Virus record (IMG/VR): IMGVR_UViG_3300042731_002679
Span: 1 to 64,000 of that record
Source of the DNA: a virus
Strand: one strand, 5' to 3'
DNA: 64,000 bases
Below, in pieces: positions 23,979 through 30,898 of this stretch (its first letter is position 1; every line of letters starts with the position of its first letter). Position numbers and translations under genes: made by a program. Under the pieces are notes generated by a model, which was not told the DNA's origin, ran no database searches, and was given only the letters and a program-made list of their open reading frames with translations.

Positions 23979-24135
23979 CGATGCCGAAGAACACCAAAGT
24001 CCACAAGTTGGCCGATGCTTTGCGGAAGAAGGGGCACTCGAAGCAGTCGGCGATCAAGATTGCCCAGGCCAAGACCGGCCAGTCCTACAAGACGGGCCGG
24101 AAGACCAGGAAGAAGACACGCAAGTAACCGGGTGA
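23830..24135 (+). CDS. Possible hypothetical protein overlapping its neighbours
   Basis: 101 aa. The first 50 residues (KPKQAPSEWPPKWADLP, then RKRQLARIRREMGIDDAEEH) look gene-like; the rest lies over the basic-protein gene at 23981 in another frame and looks like noise. The true end may be earlier, or the gene may be spurious. Confidence 0.35.
   Translation: MKPKQAPSEWPPKWADLPDPETLERLSHPGAKPPSRKRQLARIRREMGIDDAEEHQSPQVGRCFAEEGALEAVGDQDCPGQDRPVLQDGPEDQEEDTQVTG
23981..24127 (+). CDS. Small Lys/Arg-rich phage protein
   Basis: 48 aa: MPKNTKVHKLADALRKKGH, then KQSAIKIAQAKTGQSYKTGR and a basic tail. The pattern (H-K-L-x5-L-x-K-x-G-x-S-K-x-A-x-K-I-A-Q) is a recurring short phage protein. Probably nucleic-acid binding; function unknown. 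Confidence 0.55.
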   Translation: MPKNTKVHKLADALRKKGHSKQSAIKIAQAKTGQSYKTGRKTRKKTRK

Positions 24136-24160
24136 GGCGTCCGAGCCCGTTAAACGGCGC

Positions 24161-24252
24161 GGCATCTTGGCTTCCAAGTTCACAAGATGCCCTGATTCAT
24201 CCTCGCCAGCCCGCCCCCACTGGTGCCGATCGACGCCCGGGGGCACTTTTTT
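24161..24252 (+). terminator. Stem-loop followed by intrinsic terminator
   Basis: A 9-bp stem GGCATCTTG/CAAGATGCC (24161-24169 with 24183-24191) precedes GTGCC...GGCAC followed by a T6 run (24223-24252). The second unit is a fair rho-independent terminator for the small-gene run that ends at 24127. Confidence 0.55.
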
Positions 24253-24278
24253 CACACCTTCAACCAAGGAGAGACGCG

Positions 24279-24497
24279 ATGAAGAAGAAGCTCTACGAGT
24301 ACGCCGTGCTGGTTCACCCGCGGGACTGCGACACCTGCCTGGACACCGAACTGGTCGTCGGCCCCGCCACGATGCTGGCCGCCAGCGAGCAGGAAGTTAC
24401 CATCAAGGCCCACCGAGCAGTCCCGGGCGACAAGCTCCCCGAAGACCTGGGCCGCCTGGAGGTGCTCGTGCGGCCCTTTTGTGGCTGCTGCTCCTGA
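24279..24497 (+). CDS. Short hypothetical protein with Cys pairs
   Basis: 72 aa with AAGGAGAG upstream. CDTCLD near the start and a C-terminal FCGCCS give Cys pairs; the start MKKKLYEYAVLVHPRDCD resembles small phage proteins. Not recognised. It overlaps the next gene by 17 nt. Confidence 0.55.
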   Translation: MKKKLYEYAVLVHPRDCDTCLDTELVVGPATMLAASEQEVTIKAHRAVPGDKLPEDLGRLEVLVRPFCGCCS

Positions 24498-24933
24498 GTG
24501 GATCATCAGCGTCGACCCGGGGAACCCCGACTGTTGCGTGGCGATCCCAGCGGACTGGGGCGCAAAACCTGAAGACATCCCCGCTGGTTGGGCAAAGGTC
24601 GAAGCGACAGACTACAGCATCGACCGGCACGAGTACGACGCCGTCCTGTCCTGCAATCACACGATTAGCCGAAGCGTGGCTAGCTCGTACCCGCTCGCCC
24701 CGGAAGAACTACTCAACCGCAACCCATTCACGGTCGGGGCTATCGTCGAGTGCCACAAGTGCAAGGACCCCGACGACTGCCAGCGGACAATCGTGGATGT
24801 CGACAACGGCGGCGGCTACTACCGCTACCATCTCAGTTGCGGGCACAGGGAGTACGGCACCTCGCCCCCGCGGTCGCGGTACAGCACCATCAAGTGCTCG
24901 ACTTGCAAGCTGAACCACTCACAACAGAAATGA
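24481..24933 (+). CDS. Hypothetical protein with zinc-binding Cys
   Basis: 150 aa from a GTG at 24481. Cysteines occur as CHKC-x5-C and CGH...CSTC in the second half, so one or two zinc sites are possible. First half polar, beta-rich. Not recognised. Confidence 0.5.
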   Translation: MAAAPEWIISVDPGNPDCCVAIPADWGAKPEDIPAGWAKVEATDYSIDRHEYDAVLSCNHTISRSVASSYPLAPEELLNRNPFTVGAIVECHKCKDPDDCQRTIVDVDNGGGYYRYHLSCGHREYGTSPPRSRYSTIKCSTCKLNHSQQK

Positions 24934-25064
24934 TCCCAACCAGCCTGATCCACTGGATACTCGATTCACCGCGGCTGCCCATGCCGGCAGGGCATGATGA
25001 AGTTGTCGGCGCCCCCCAGATAGAACCTAAACCGCCCAACCAGAAAGCATCCACCTACGGTTAG
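24930..25064 (+). CDS. Short hypothetical protein
   Basis: 44 aa, ATGA overlap with the previous stop. One amphipathic helix at the start (TSLIHWILDS), then a Pro-rich tail. No homology recognised; it is supported mostly by its coupling to the upstream gene. Confidence 0.35.
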   Translation: MIPTSLIHWILDSPRLPMPAGHDEVVGAPQIEPKPPNQKASTYG

Positions 25065-25094
25065 CGCCGCATCAATGTCCGCGGTGCTTTTGAA

Positions 25095-25133
25095 GCCCGT
25101 CCCGTCGCGAAATGACGGGGCGGGCTGCTTTTC
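25095..25133 (+). terminator. Rho-independent terminator
   Basis: A 12-bp GC-rich stem with one G-T wobble, GCCCGTCCCGTC with GACGGGGCGGGC, loop GCGAAAT, then TGCTTTT. It closes the small-gene operon ending at 25064. Confidence 0.7.
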
Positions 25134-25361
25134 CCAAGTGATCACCGCCACCACAGAGGGGTTCCGGTGACCGTAACCGACCTTCTTCGCAAGCATCTAC
25201 TGGATTCGCTCGGCTACGCCCCACCGCGTCGCCGTGGCAAGCCTACTAGACCAGCAGACAGAACAGGTGACCGGGGATTTGGTGAAGGCTCGGAGGGAGC
25301 GGCCCAGGCGGGGGCGGTCTACCTTGAGGGAGGTTCTGGGAAAACAGGAAAGGACGTGACG

Positions 25362-25769
25362 ATGAATGACCCACTGCGCGATTACGAAGCAGGAAGTCGT
25401 AGCAACGCAACCATAGCTGCAATAGCCAGTGCCCTGCGGTCTGCACGGCGGCTGATAGCTGACTTGGAATCGCAAGTACGTCAGCCCAACCCGGCCCGAG
25501 ACATCGTCAACGAGTGCAACGACTTGCTGGCGGCGAAGGATGCTGAAATCGAGCGGCTGCGTGCCGGCCTGCGCGGCATCCGCCGGGAGTTCGGGCACAT
25601 GAGCATCAACAACGGCACGTCGACGCTCGGGCTGTTCATCGACATGCTCGTGAACAACGACGTGGAAGCAGCAAAGGCGTTGGAAGCCGCCGAGGCCGAC
25701 CGCAAGCTCGACCCGTGGGAACCGACAAACCCGTACTACAGAGACAGGGCACGAAAGGATGAGCCATGA
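25362..25769 (+). CDS. Coiled-coil hypothetical protein
   Basis: 135 aa from the ATG at 25362 behind AAAGGAC. Helical throughout (ATIAAIASALRSARRLIADLE, then a second heptad region AAKDAEIERLRAGLRGIRRE). Not recognised. A longer frame upstream from a GTG at 25167 is less likely. Confidence 0.55.
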   Translation: MNDPLRDYEAGSRSNATIAAIASALRSARRLIADLESQVRQPNPARDIVNECNDLLAAKDAEIERLRAGLRGIRREFGHMSINNGTSTLGLFIDMLVNNDVEAAKALEAAEADRKLDPWEPTNPYYRDRARKDEP

Positions 25770-25825
25770 CCTTCCAAGAAGCCCGAGAACGCCGAACCTT
25801 TCCGCCGACGCCGGCAAAATGGTAG
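25766..25825 (+). CDS. Possible mini-protein
   Basis: 19 aa (MTFQEARERRTFPPTPAKW) whose ATG overlaps the previous stop by 4 nt. Short, charged, no homolog known. Listed because the coupling pattern fits this genome. Confidence 0.25.
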   Translation: MTFQEARERRTFPPTPAKW

Positions 25826-25835
25826 GACCGCCAAG

Positions 25836-26027
25836 ATGCACCTTAGAACCATCACAGCATGGGCTCTGATAGCCGCCGGCTTCGCCTGCATCCTGGCTGG
25901 CGGTGCGTATCACCTCTTCTGCCGCCCCGAATGGACGCAGGCCCAGGCGTTCTGGAACCTGTGGTACTTGTGGCTCGCCGGCGTGACCCTGACGATCTTC
26001 GGTTCGTCCATGCAAAGCCGCGGGTAG
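25836..26027 (+). CDS. Small two-span membrane protein
   Basis: 63 aa with two hydrophobic segments, TAWALIAAGFACILAGGAYH (6-25) and about 38-57 (AFWNLWYLWLAGVTLTIF). Function unknown. Confidence 0.5.
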   Translation: MHLRTITAWALIAAGFACILAGGAYHLFCRPEWTQAQAFWNLWYLWLAGVTLTIFGSSMQSRG

Positions 26028-26113
26028 ATCGGCCTGAACCCCCAAAAAAGTTTCTTCTCCCTACCAGACAACGACTTATGACCCAAAATGGCCCACTTCT
26101 CACGGTTTTCTGA

Positions 26114-26143
26114 TTGACACGAACCCCGAATCGGGGCTATCTT
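26114..26143 (+). promoter_or_regulatory. Sigma70-like promoter with palindromic spacer
   Basis: TTGACA (26114-26119), 18-bp spacer, TATCTT (26138-26143). The spacer contains CCCCGAATCGGGG, a perfect 6-1-6 palindrome and a likely operator. It lies just upstream of the structured RNA at 26150-26254. Confidence 0.6.
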
Positions 26144-26149
26144 GCCCGT

Positions 26150-26254
26150 CGTTGGGCCACTGGAAAGGATAAACAGCGATTTTCACGGCCCCGAGCCGAT
26201 CGAAAATAGCCCGCCTCCTTTTCAGTGGCATGAAATTCGGCGGGCTTCTTTTTC
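26150..26254 (+). ncRNA. Structured small RNA candidate with terminator
   Basis: Downstream of the promoter at 26114 the transcript can form: P1, CCACTGGAAAGG (26157-26168) with CCTTTTCAGTGG (26217-26228), 11 of 12 pairs plus a wobble; P2, GCGATTTTC (26176-26184) with GAAAATAGC (26202-26210), capped by CGGC/GCCG (26186-26198); and a terminator, GCCCGCC (26209-26215) with GGCGGGC (26239-26245), then TTCTTTTT. The 3' half of P1 lies in the terminator loop, so P1 and the terminator either exclude each other or form a pseudoknot, as in an attenuator or riboswitch. No known class was recognised. Confidence 0.6.
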
Positions 26255-26311
26255 GCGCCCCTCCACGAAAAGAAGCCCAGCAACGACGCAAGGGTATTTA
26301 TCGTGGAGGGG
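26242..26311 (+). repeat. Interlocked inverted repeats
   Basis: GGGCTTCTTTTTC (26242-26254), which is the 3' part of the terminator above, pairs with GAAAAGAAGCCC (26267-26278). CCCCTCCACGA (26258-26268), lying in the loop and 3' arm of that hairpin, pairs perfectly over 11 bp with TCGTGGAGGGG (26301-26311). Each hairpin thus shares sequence with the one before, allowing mutually exclusive folds. Confidence 0.6.
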
Positions 26312-26352
26312 AGTCTCCGTGCGGATCACAACCAACACCAGCCACCAGAAGC

Positions 26353-26394
26353 AAAGCCCCACGGCCTCAGACGAGACCGTAGGGCTTTCTTTCT
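26353..26394 (+). terminator. Terminator with inner hairpin
   Basis: AAAGCCC (26353-26359) pairs with GGGCTTT (26382-26388) around an inner ACGG...CCGT hairpin, followed by CTTTCT. It ends the chain of hairpins that starts at 26150 and lies 29 nt before the next CDS. Confidence 0.55.
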
Positions 26395-26422
26395 GCGCCG
26401 GCACCAACCCCTGACCAACACC

Positions 26423-26749
26423 ATGCCACGAGACGACTGGGCAAAAGCCCGAAGAAAAGACGCCTCCAAGCAAGCAACCGCAGACGCGGCCAAGAAACGT
26501 CATGGCCAACGCCACGCCGCAAGGAAAAGAATCACCAAGTCTCTCGGACCACACACCAAACTCTGGTTCGGGAAACACAAAGGCCGCCCACTTTCCCAAA
26601 TCCCCCGGCCTTACCTGGCTTGGCTGTCTCAACAGCCGGCCGCCTCTTCCTGGCGACTACAAATCCTCCAGAACTTCCTGCTGGAGACCTATCTCCCACA
26701 AACCTCCGGACAACCGGAAGAAAGGAACTCAAGAGTAAGCCCCTGTTAG
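26423..26749 (+). CDS. DUF3820/ExoX C-terminal-like protein
   Basis: 108 aa from the ATG at 26423. WFGKHKGRPLSQIPRPYLAWL (from about residue 48) matches the small fold of DUF3820 and exonuclease X C-terminal proteins (FGKxKGxxLxxLPxxYLxWL), followed by SWRLQILQNFLLETY. The N-terminal 45 residues are basic and low complexity. The ribosome-binding site is weak. Function: probably nucleic-acid binding; no nuclease domain. Confidence 0.6.
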   Translation: MPRDDWAKARRKDASKQATADAAKKRHGQRHAARKRITKSLGPHTKLWFGKHKGRPLSQIPRPYLAWLSQQPAASSWRLQILQNFLLETYLPQTSGQPEERNSRVSPC

Positions 26750-27550
26750 GCAAACCCAGGCCAGCCGCAGGTTCCCCCAAACGAACAAACGGGAACCAAA
26801 CAGTCGCCAAACCCTCTCGCGACCGGCCAAAGGGTCAAAAAGGCTCCGAGGAGCCTACCGCCAAGGCGAAAGCACAGCAACAATCCCCGATCCAACCAAG
26901 TGTGCGGAGTCGGTTTACCGAAATCCGGGGAACCTGGCCGCACAAAACCAAAGTCTCGGCAAGTCGCCCCACGATTGGCCAACGCCGAGCCGTCGCGAAG
27001 GAACCTGCCAACAAAGGCAGATTGGGGAGGTCAAAAAAACCTCCGTTTGGCTGCGACGATAAATAACACGCCGGGGAATAGGAAGGGAACCTCTGCGCGC
27101 CCGAACCACCTACACCTCCAAAAACCCACCTAAACCCTGCCGTGTTACCAACTTCCACTTCCGTAATATCCTACTCCAGGCAATCTGGGTAAGATGGGTA
27201 GCACCCTGGGAAATGCTCAAAAAGTCCGGGGAGGTAGCTACAATCTGTGACTTGGGGTGGGAAAAAGGGTGCTGCCCCGGGTGGGTTGGGCACGGGTTTG
27301 GCCGATACGCCTAGACGTTTCGATCCGACGCGGCCGGAATCCGGTGGCGCGTTCGCACGGAACTAATTTTCGCAGCGTTTCCTGTCTAAAACGTAAGCCG
27401 ACTCACAGCCTAGACTTAGCCCAACCACTAATGGGGCGAATGGCCCAACAAGCCTACTTCTGAGGGGCATGATAACCTGGTTCGGTTCTGCCGGTTGTCC
27501 CGAATCCCAAGTGTCCACATAACGTGTAGTCGCGTAACGGAGGGGTTTAC
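26750..27550 (+). other. About 800 bp without a convincing gene
   Basis: The sequence is rich in A and C on the plus strand in its first 350 bp and lacks a gene with good start and coding pattern; open frames here are low-complexity Lys/Arg/Pro text. It contains small hairpins (GGTTCCC/GGGAACC near 26770, AGGCTC/GAGCCT near 26840). The region lies between a terminated operon and the promoter at 27551. It could hold a replication origin or a packaging or regulatory site; nothing diagnostic such as iterons was identified. Confidence 0.4.
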
Positions 27551-27578
27551 TTGACGTAACCGATTGTTGGGATATACT
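27551..27578 (+). promoter_or_regulatory. Strong sigma70-like promoter
   Basis: TTGACG (27551-27556), 16-bp spacer, TATACT (27573-27578), the best -10 of the set. It drives the gene at 27720 through a ~135-nt leader that contains CGGGCGACTTGCCCG (hairpin), TTTCAAGTTGAAA (palindrome) and two copies of GCCGATCGG, so the leader may be regulated. Confidence 0.65.
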
Positions 27579-27719
27579 TGAGTGTATGACTTCGGGCGAC
27601 TTGCCCGTGGTCCGTTCTTTGACAACCTATCCGAGTTTTCTGCCGATCGGCCGGCGAGTTTCAAGTTGAAACTGGTTGTTCTCGCCGATCGGTTCACCCG
27701 TAGCAAAGGGAGAGAGAGA

Positions 27720-28682
27720 ATGAAAGCCGTAAGCGCGATGGTCGCGGAGTTCGGCAACTTGTCGCGGGCGAAGCAAGAGAAGGGTATCGTGGACCGGGAG
27801 TTGTCGAAGGACAAGGCCGACCGGAACCATACCCGCGAACAGTCGGCGGCTGTCTATGCTGCCCTCTTGCACGCGACGCGGAACCCGGCAGAACAGGGTG
27901 ATTCGGCGGCTTTGTGTCGTCAGTCCCTATTCGCCCGACTGGCCGACAAGACTAAGAAGGACGGAAAAACCTTCTATACCTATGCAAAGCAAGGCTTCGC
28001 TATGGTGAAGGTTCCCCTTCTTGACCGCGACGGGATGACGGCGCAGCTACGCGAAGCTTGCCGGTTGCTGGAGTTCGACGACAAGGACTCCGACAATCCG
28101 GTGAGAGAGTGCAAGGCCGGCGCGTTGTCGAAGCTTTCCGGGTTCTTGGCCGACTGTGAGTCGGACAAGGACAAGGACGGTTCCGCGGCAGAGTTCCGCA
28201 AGATTGCGGAGACTGTCAAGCCGCGTGCGGGTCGTGAGCCGCGGACGGGTGGAACGGAAGCCCCGAAGGATTCGCCGAATCCGGTTGAGGGCGAACCCGG
28301 CTTGACTTCCCGCCCTGAAGGATTCGCCACGGACCCGTTTATCCGCATGCTGGCGAAAATGCGGGGCGATGCTGCCACCGATACCGTTTACAAGCTCTCC
28401 GAAGTGGTGGCAGGGCATGAGGAAGTGGAAGCGCTTATCATGTCGCAACTGGCAGCTATCCGTGATAGCTGGAGTACTTCGGTGGAGGGATTCGCCAAGT
28501 GGGAGTGGTTTGTGGATGCGGTCACGCATGAATGTTCCACACACTTCACCGAAGCGCGTCTGGAAGCGCTGCAGGAAGCCGAAGCCGCCAGCAAGGGTGA
28601 GGCGAAGCGCAAGGCCGAGAAGCTCCGCAAGGGCGGAGCTACTCCCCAGGAAGTCGAAGAAGCGCTTGCGGGCGCGGCATAG
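27720..28682 (+). CDS. Unknown protein, monocistronic, own promoter
   Basis: 320 aa from the ATG at 27720, behind GGGAGAGAGAGA. Not recognised. Residues 1-~140 are helical and basic (SRAKQEKGIVDRELSKDKAD); the middle is acidic and disordered (CESDKDKDGSAAE, then EPRTGGTEAPKDSPNPVEG); the C-terminal third is helical with a final charged coiled-coil stretch (LEALQEAEAASKGEAKRKAE). A good promoter, long leader and strong terminator at 28691 mean it is expressed alone. Candidate: a DNA-binding or host-takeover protein; no direct evidence. Confidence 0.6.
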   Translation: MKAVSAMVAEFGNLSRAKQEKGIVDRELSKDKADRNHTREQSAAVYAALLHATRNPAEQGDSAALCRQSLFARLADKTKKDGKTFYTYAKQGFAMVKVPLLDRDGMTAQLREACRLLEFDDKDSDNPVRECKAGALSKLSGFLADCESDKDKDGSAAEFRKIAETVKPRAGREPRTGGTEAPKDSPNPVEGEPGLTSRPEGFATDPFIRMLAKMRGDAATDTVYKLSEVVAGHEEVEALIMSQLAAIRDSWSTSVEGFAKWEWFVDAVTHECSTHFTEARLEALQEAEAASKGEAKRKAEKLRKGGATPQEVEEALAGAA

Positions 28683-28690
28683 TCAACCTA

Positions 28691-28723
28691 CCCCCTGCCC
28701 TACCTTGGGCAGGGGGTTTGCTT
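28691..28723 (+). terminator. Rho-independent terminator
   Basis: CCCCCTGCCC (28691-28700) pairs with GGGCAGGGGG (28707-28716) over 10 bp with a 6-nt loop, then TTTGCTT. It follows the stop at 28682 by 8 nt. Confidence 0.8.
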
Positions 28724-28783
28724 ATGCGCTTTTCTGGAGTGTGCAAGCAAACCCCCTGTATTCTCGATTATTGTCAATTCTGT

Positions 28784-28811
28784 TTGACATACCCCCCTGC
28801 CGTGGTAGAAT
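28784..28811 (+). promoter_or_regulatory. Sigma70-like promoter of the small-gene array
   Basis: TTGACA (28784-28789), 16-bp spacer starting TACCCCCC, TAGAAT (28806-28811). The first bases after TTGACA (TACCCCC) are the same as in the promoter at 35891. A TACCCC/GGGGTA inverted repeat spans spacer and -10 (28790-28818). It leads into a 25-codon leader ORF and then the array of small genes. Confidence 0.65.
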
Positions 28812-28827
28812 AGGGGTATCGTCGAAC

Positions 28828-28905
28828 ATGAGTGAGGCGGTTGTGAATTTTCAAGCGGCGCGCGGTTGTCCCGTCTGCCGCTTGCTCCCTTGGCAGCGAT
28901 GCTAA
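28828..28905 (+). CDS. Short leader peptide candidate
   Basis: 25 aa (MSEAVVNFQAARGC then PVCRLLPWQRC). It is the first ORF after the promoter at 28784, with little ribosome-binding sequence. The segment TCAAGCGGCGCGCGG inside it (28851-28865) recurs exactly at 28944-28958 just before the next gene. It may be a translated leader or just spacer. Confidence 0.35.
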   Translation: MSEAVVNFQAARGCPVCRLLPWQRC

Positions 28906-28982
28906 GGTTTTCTTGTGCGCCGTGTTCGCGGGTTTGCGAACGGTCAAGCGGCGCGCGGCCCCGTAGCTTGGAGGGTGGAATC

Positions 28983-29243
28983 ATGGCAGTTCTCAGACTG
29001 GTGCGGGTGTATTTCCGGCCGGAGGATCATCCGGCGGTGCGCCCGGGGATCATCGCCAAGACCTTGCGCGAATTTCCAGCGGCCGATGGTCTGGAGTTGC
29101 ACGACGACTCGGACGTTGTGCGGATCATTGACCGGAAGGGTCGCGCGGTTTCCTGCGATGGCGAGCAGTATGTCGCGGTAATCAACCGGCGGCACGAATC
29201 GGACGGTCGCGGGTGTTTCGTGCCCGCGGCGCTGTACGGGTGA
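28983..29243 (+). CDS. Hypothetical protein
   Basis: 86 aa, behind the start-associated motif (GGAGGGTGGAATC before ATG). Looks like a small alpha/beta protein (MAVLRLVRVYFRPEDHP, VVRIIDRKGRAVSCDGEQY). Not recognised. Confidence 0.55.
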   Translation: MAVLRLVRVYFRPEDHPAVRPGIIAKTLREFPAADGLELHDDSDVVRIIDRKGRAVSCDGEQYVAVINRRHESDGRGCFVPAALYG

Positions 29244-29254
29244 AGGGAGGCGTC

Positions 29255-29482
29255 ATGGACTTTCCGATCTACAACCAGATTGTCGAATTGCCCGATGGGC
29301 GCTGGCAGGCGTTTTTGCAGTCGGCGTCGGGCGCAGTCCACCAGAAGCGCTTCCGGTTGCTGGAAGAGGCGCAAGCGTGGGCGAAACACCGGGCTTTGAC
29401 CGCTCTGCCGCGGGAAAACTGGGTGAGCGAGATCATTTCCCTGGACGCCGCGCTCTTCTGCCGCGGCTACCTGATCTTCTAG
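29255..29482 (+). CDS. Hypothetical protein
   Basis: 75 aa; AAGGGAGG precedes the ATG. Compact alpha/beta composition (QIVELPDGRWQAFLQSASG, then EEAQAWAKHRALTAL). Not recognised. Followed by a GCGGCC/GGCCGC hairpin and the next start motif. Confidence 0.55.
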   Translation: MDFPIYNQIVELPDGRWQAFLQSASGAVHQKRFRLLEEAQAWAKHRALTALPRENWVSEIISLDAALFCRGYLIF

Positions 29483-29546
29483 CGCGGCCCGCGTGTGGCC
29501 GCGTTTCTGTTTCCTGTCCCCCGTAGCTCTATTGGAGGGTGTAGCG

Positions 29547-29732
29547 ATGAAACGCTGGAATGTGATGCAGTTTCGGGCTTCGGCGATGTCCTGGTTCTGG
29601 GTGGATCAGGTCGAAGCCCGCAGCCCGCGTGAAGCGGCGAGGATCGCCCGCGCGAAGCATCCGGGCCTGGGGCTGCTCGTGAAAGTGGTGGCGACCGATC
29701 TGGTGGCCGAGCCGGTTCGGGTGGCTGGCTGA
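29547..29732 (+). CDS. Hypothetical protein
   Basis: 61 aa behind the start-associated motif (29521). MKRWNVMQFRASAMSWFWVD then VEARSPREAARIARAKH; the last part resembles the amphipathic helix of small RNA- or DNA-binding phage proteins. Not recognised. Confidence 0.55.
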   Translation: MKRWNVMQFRASAMSWFWVDQVEARSPREAARIARAKHPGLGLLVKVVATDLVAEPVRVAG

Positions 29733-29733
29733 C

Positions 29734-29784
29734 GACCTGGCCGTGAGGGGCTCGGCATCGCGCTGAGCCCCGATCGGGCTGGCC
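29734..29784 (+). repeat. Intergenic hairpin module, copy 1
   Basis: GACCTGGCCGTGA, then the stem GGGGCTC (29747-29753) with GAGCCCC (29765-29771), then GGGCTGGCC. One of five related modules that share GACC(C/T)GGCC...stem...GGGCC and lie directly before the next gene's start motif. Confidence 0.55.
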
Positions 29785-29832
29785 GTTGGTGCGGCTGGTT
29801 GCTGTTTTCCTGTAGCCCTGGAGGATGAAGTT

Positions 29833-30015
29833 ATGGCGAAATTGGACCTGGACGAAATCATGGCGGCGTGCGAATCGGGCGACAACATGGGCTTTTGCAC
29901 GGCCTGCGGGGCCGAAGCCTACGGCGTGGAACCGGACGCCCGCCGTTACGAGTGCGAAGAGTGCGGCGCCCGGGCGGTGTACGGGGCCGAAGAGTTGCTG
30001 ATCGGTTGCATCTGA
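29833..30015 (+). CDS. Zinc-ribbon protein
   Basis: 60 aa. CTACG (22-26) and CEECG (40-44) make a Cys4 zinc ribbon; the rest is acidic. Behind a start-associated motif. Likely protein or nucleic-acid binding; not recognised further. Confidence 0.6.
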   Translation: MAKLDLDEIMAACESGDNMGFCTACGAEAYGVEPDARRYECEECGARAVYGAEELLIGCI

Positions 30016-30020
30016 CGTGC

Positions 30021-30080
30021 GACCCGGCCGTGAGGGCTTCGCTTTGCCGAACGGTGAAGCGGAGCCCGACCGGGCGGGCC
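30021..30080 (+). repeat. Intergenic hairpin module, copy 2
   Basis: GACCCGGCCGTGA, stem GGGCTTCGCTT with AAGCGGAGCCC, then GGGCGGGCC. The most regular of the modules; followed by the start motif of the gene at 30131. Confidence 0.55.
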
Positions 30081-30130
30081 GGCGGCGTGCTGGCCCTCGG
30101 TGTTTCCCGTAGCAAGGGAGGATGTTCTCT

Positions 30131-30469
30131 ATGACACGCAAGGCCAAGGTTCTCTACGTGTTCCTGGCCGACGATGAGTGGGGCAACTTCGCGATGGAGC
30201 AGGTTGCCCAGGTCGCGTTCCACAAGTATCCGTGGCTGGACGCCGTGCATGTGTACAAGCACGGCGGCTGGTGGCTGATGTGGGACCGCGATCTAAACAT
30301 CGTCGGTACGGCGAACGACATGGCCCGGATGAGCGAAGCCGCGAACGAGTTCTGGCGTGCCTATCCCGACTACGAGATTGTGGCGACCGTTCGCCGCGAT
30401 CAGCCTGGTTGGGAGTGGCCCGAACTGAACCGTCGAGCGGAGCGCGAACGAGAGGGGGTGGCCGCATGA
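30131..30469 (+). CDS. Hypothetical protein
   Basis: 112 aa; an upstream ATG (30122) is part of the GGAGGATG motif. Features KVLYVFLADDEWGNFAMEQV and WWLMWDRDLNIVGTAND, mostly alpha/beta, ending in a basic segment (RRAEREREGVAA). Not recognised. Confidence 0.55.
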   Translation: MTRKAKVLYVFLADDEWGNFAMEQVAQVAFHKYPWLDAVHVYKHGGWWLMWDRDLNIVGTANDMARMSEAANEFWRAYPDYEIVATVRRDQPGWEWPELNRRAEREREGVAA

Positions 30470-30681
30470 GAGTCGCCCTCGAAGTGAACGTAATGCGGCT
30501 TCGGTTCGACCCGGTGATGAATCGCCCGACGCTGTTCGTGTGCCTCACCCTCATCTGGTGGACGTTCTGGTTCCAGTGGTGGGACACGGAGCGATGCCGG
30601 GACAAGCGGATTCTTTGGCGCAGTTGGGACCGGCTCATGTGCGCCACTGGAGGGGTGCATGTTCATCGAAGCAGCGTATGA
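30466..30681 (+). CDS. Small Trp-rich protein, possibly membrane-anchored
   Basis: 71 aa; a hydrophobic, Trp-rich segment (LFVCLTLIWWTFWFQWW) sits in the middle and the end is basic (RDKRILWRSWDR). ATGA overlap with the previous gene, 23-nt overlap with the next. Function unknown. Confidence 0.45.
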   Translation: MRVALEVNVMRLRFDPVMNRPTLFVCLTLIWWTFWFQWWDTERCRDKRILWRSWDRLMCATGGVHVHRSSV

Positions 30682-30895
30682 ACGACCGGACCCGCGCGCC
30701 GAGTGCGCTGCCCGCATGGCCCGCAACGGGTCGCATCTGGGCAAGCCGGCGAACAACGAGTCGGCCGATTACTACTGCGTGGACGGGAAGGTGTGGCTGA
30801 TTACGCCGGAGCGATCCGTGCTGTTGGGCTGCTACTTCCTGTTTATGAACGAAGTGCGGCTCGGGATTCGAGCCGTCTCGCCGCCTGGAGACTGA
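30659..30895 (+). CDS. Hypothetical protein
   Basis: 78 aa from an ATG with GGAGGGG upstream. MFIEAAYERPDPRAE, then KVWLITPERSVLLGCYFLF. Not recognised. Followed by the intergenic module at 30899. Confidence 0.5.
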   Translation: MFIEAAYERPDPRAECAARMARNGSHLGKPANNESADYYCVDGKVWLITPERSVLLGCYFLFMNEVRLGIRAVSPPGD

Positions 30896-30898
30896 GAC

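Noticed and set aside
25167-25361. GTG start giving a 200-aa protein ending at 25769
   Set aside because: The added 65 residues are Gly/Arg-rich and unlike the rest; the ATG at 25362 has a good ribosome-binding site.
26750-27066. Protein-coding frame rich in Lys/Arg/Pro
   Set aside because: Low-complexity text in all frames, no ribosome-binding site, no domain; treated as non-coding.
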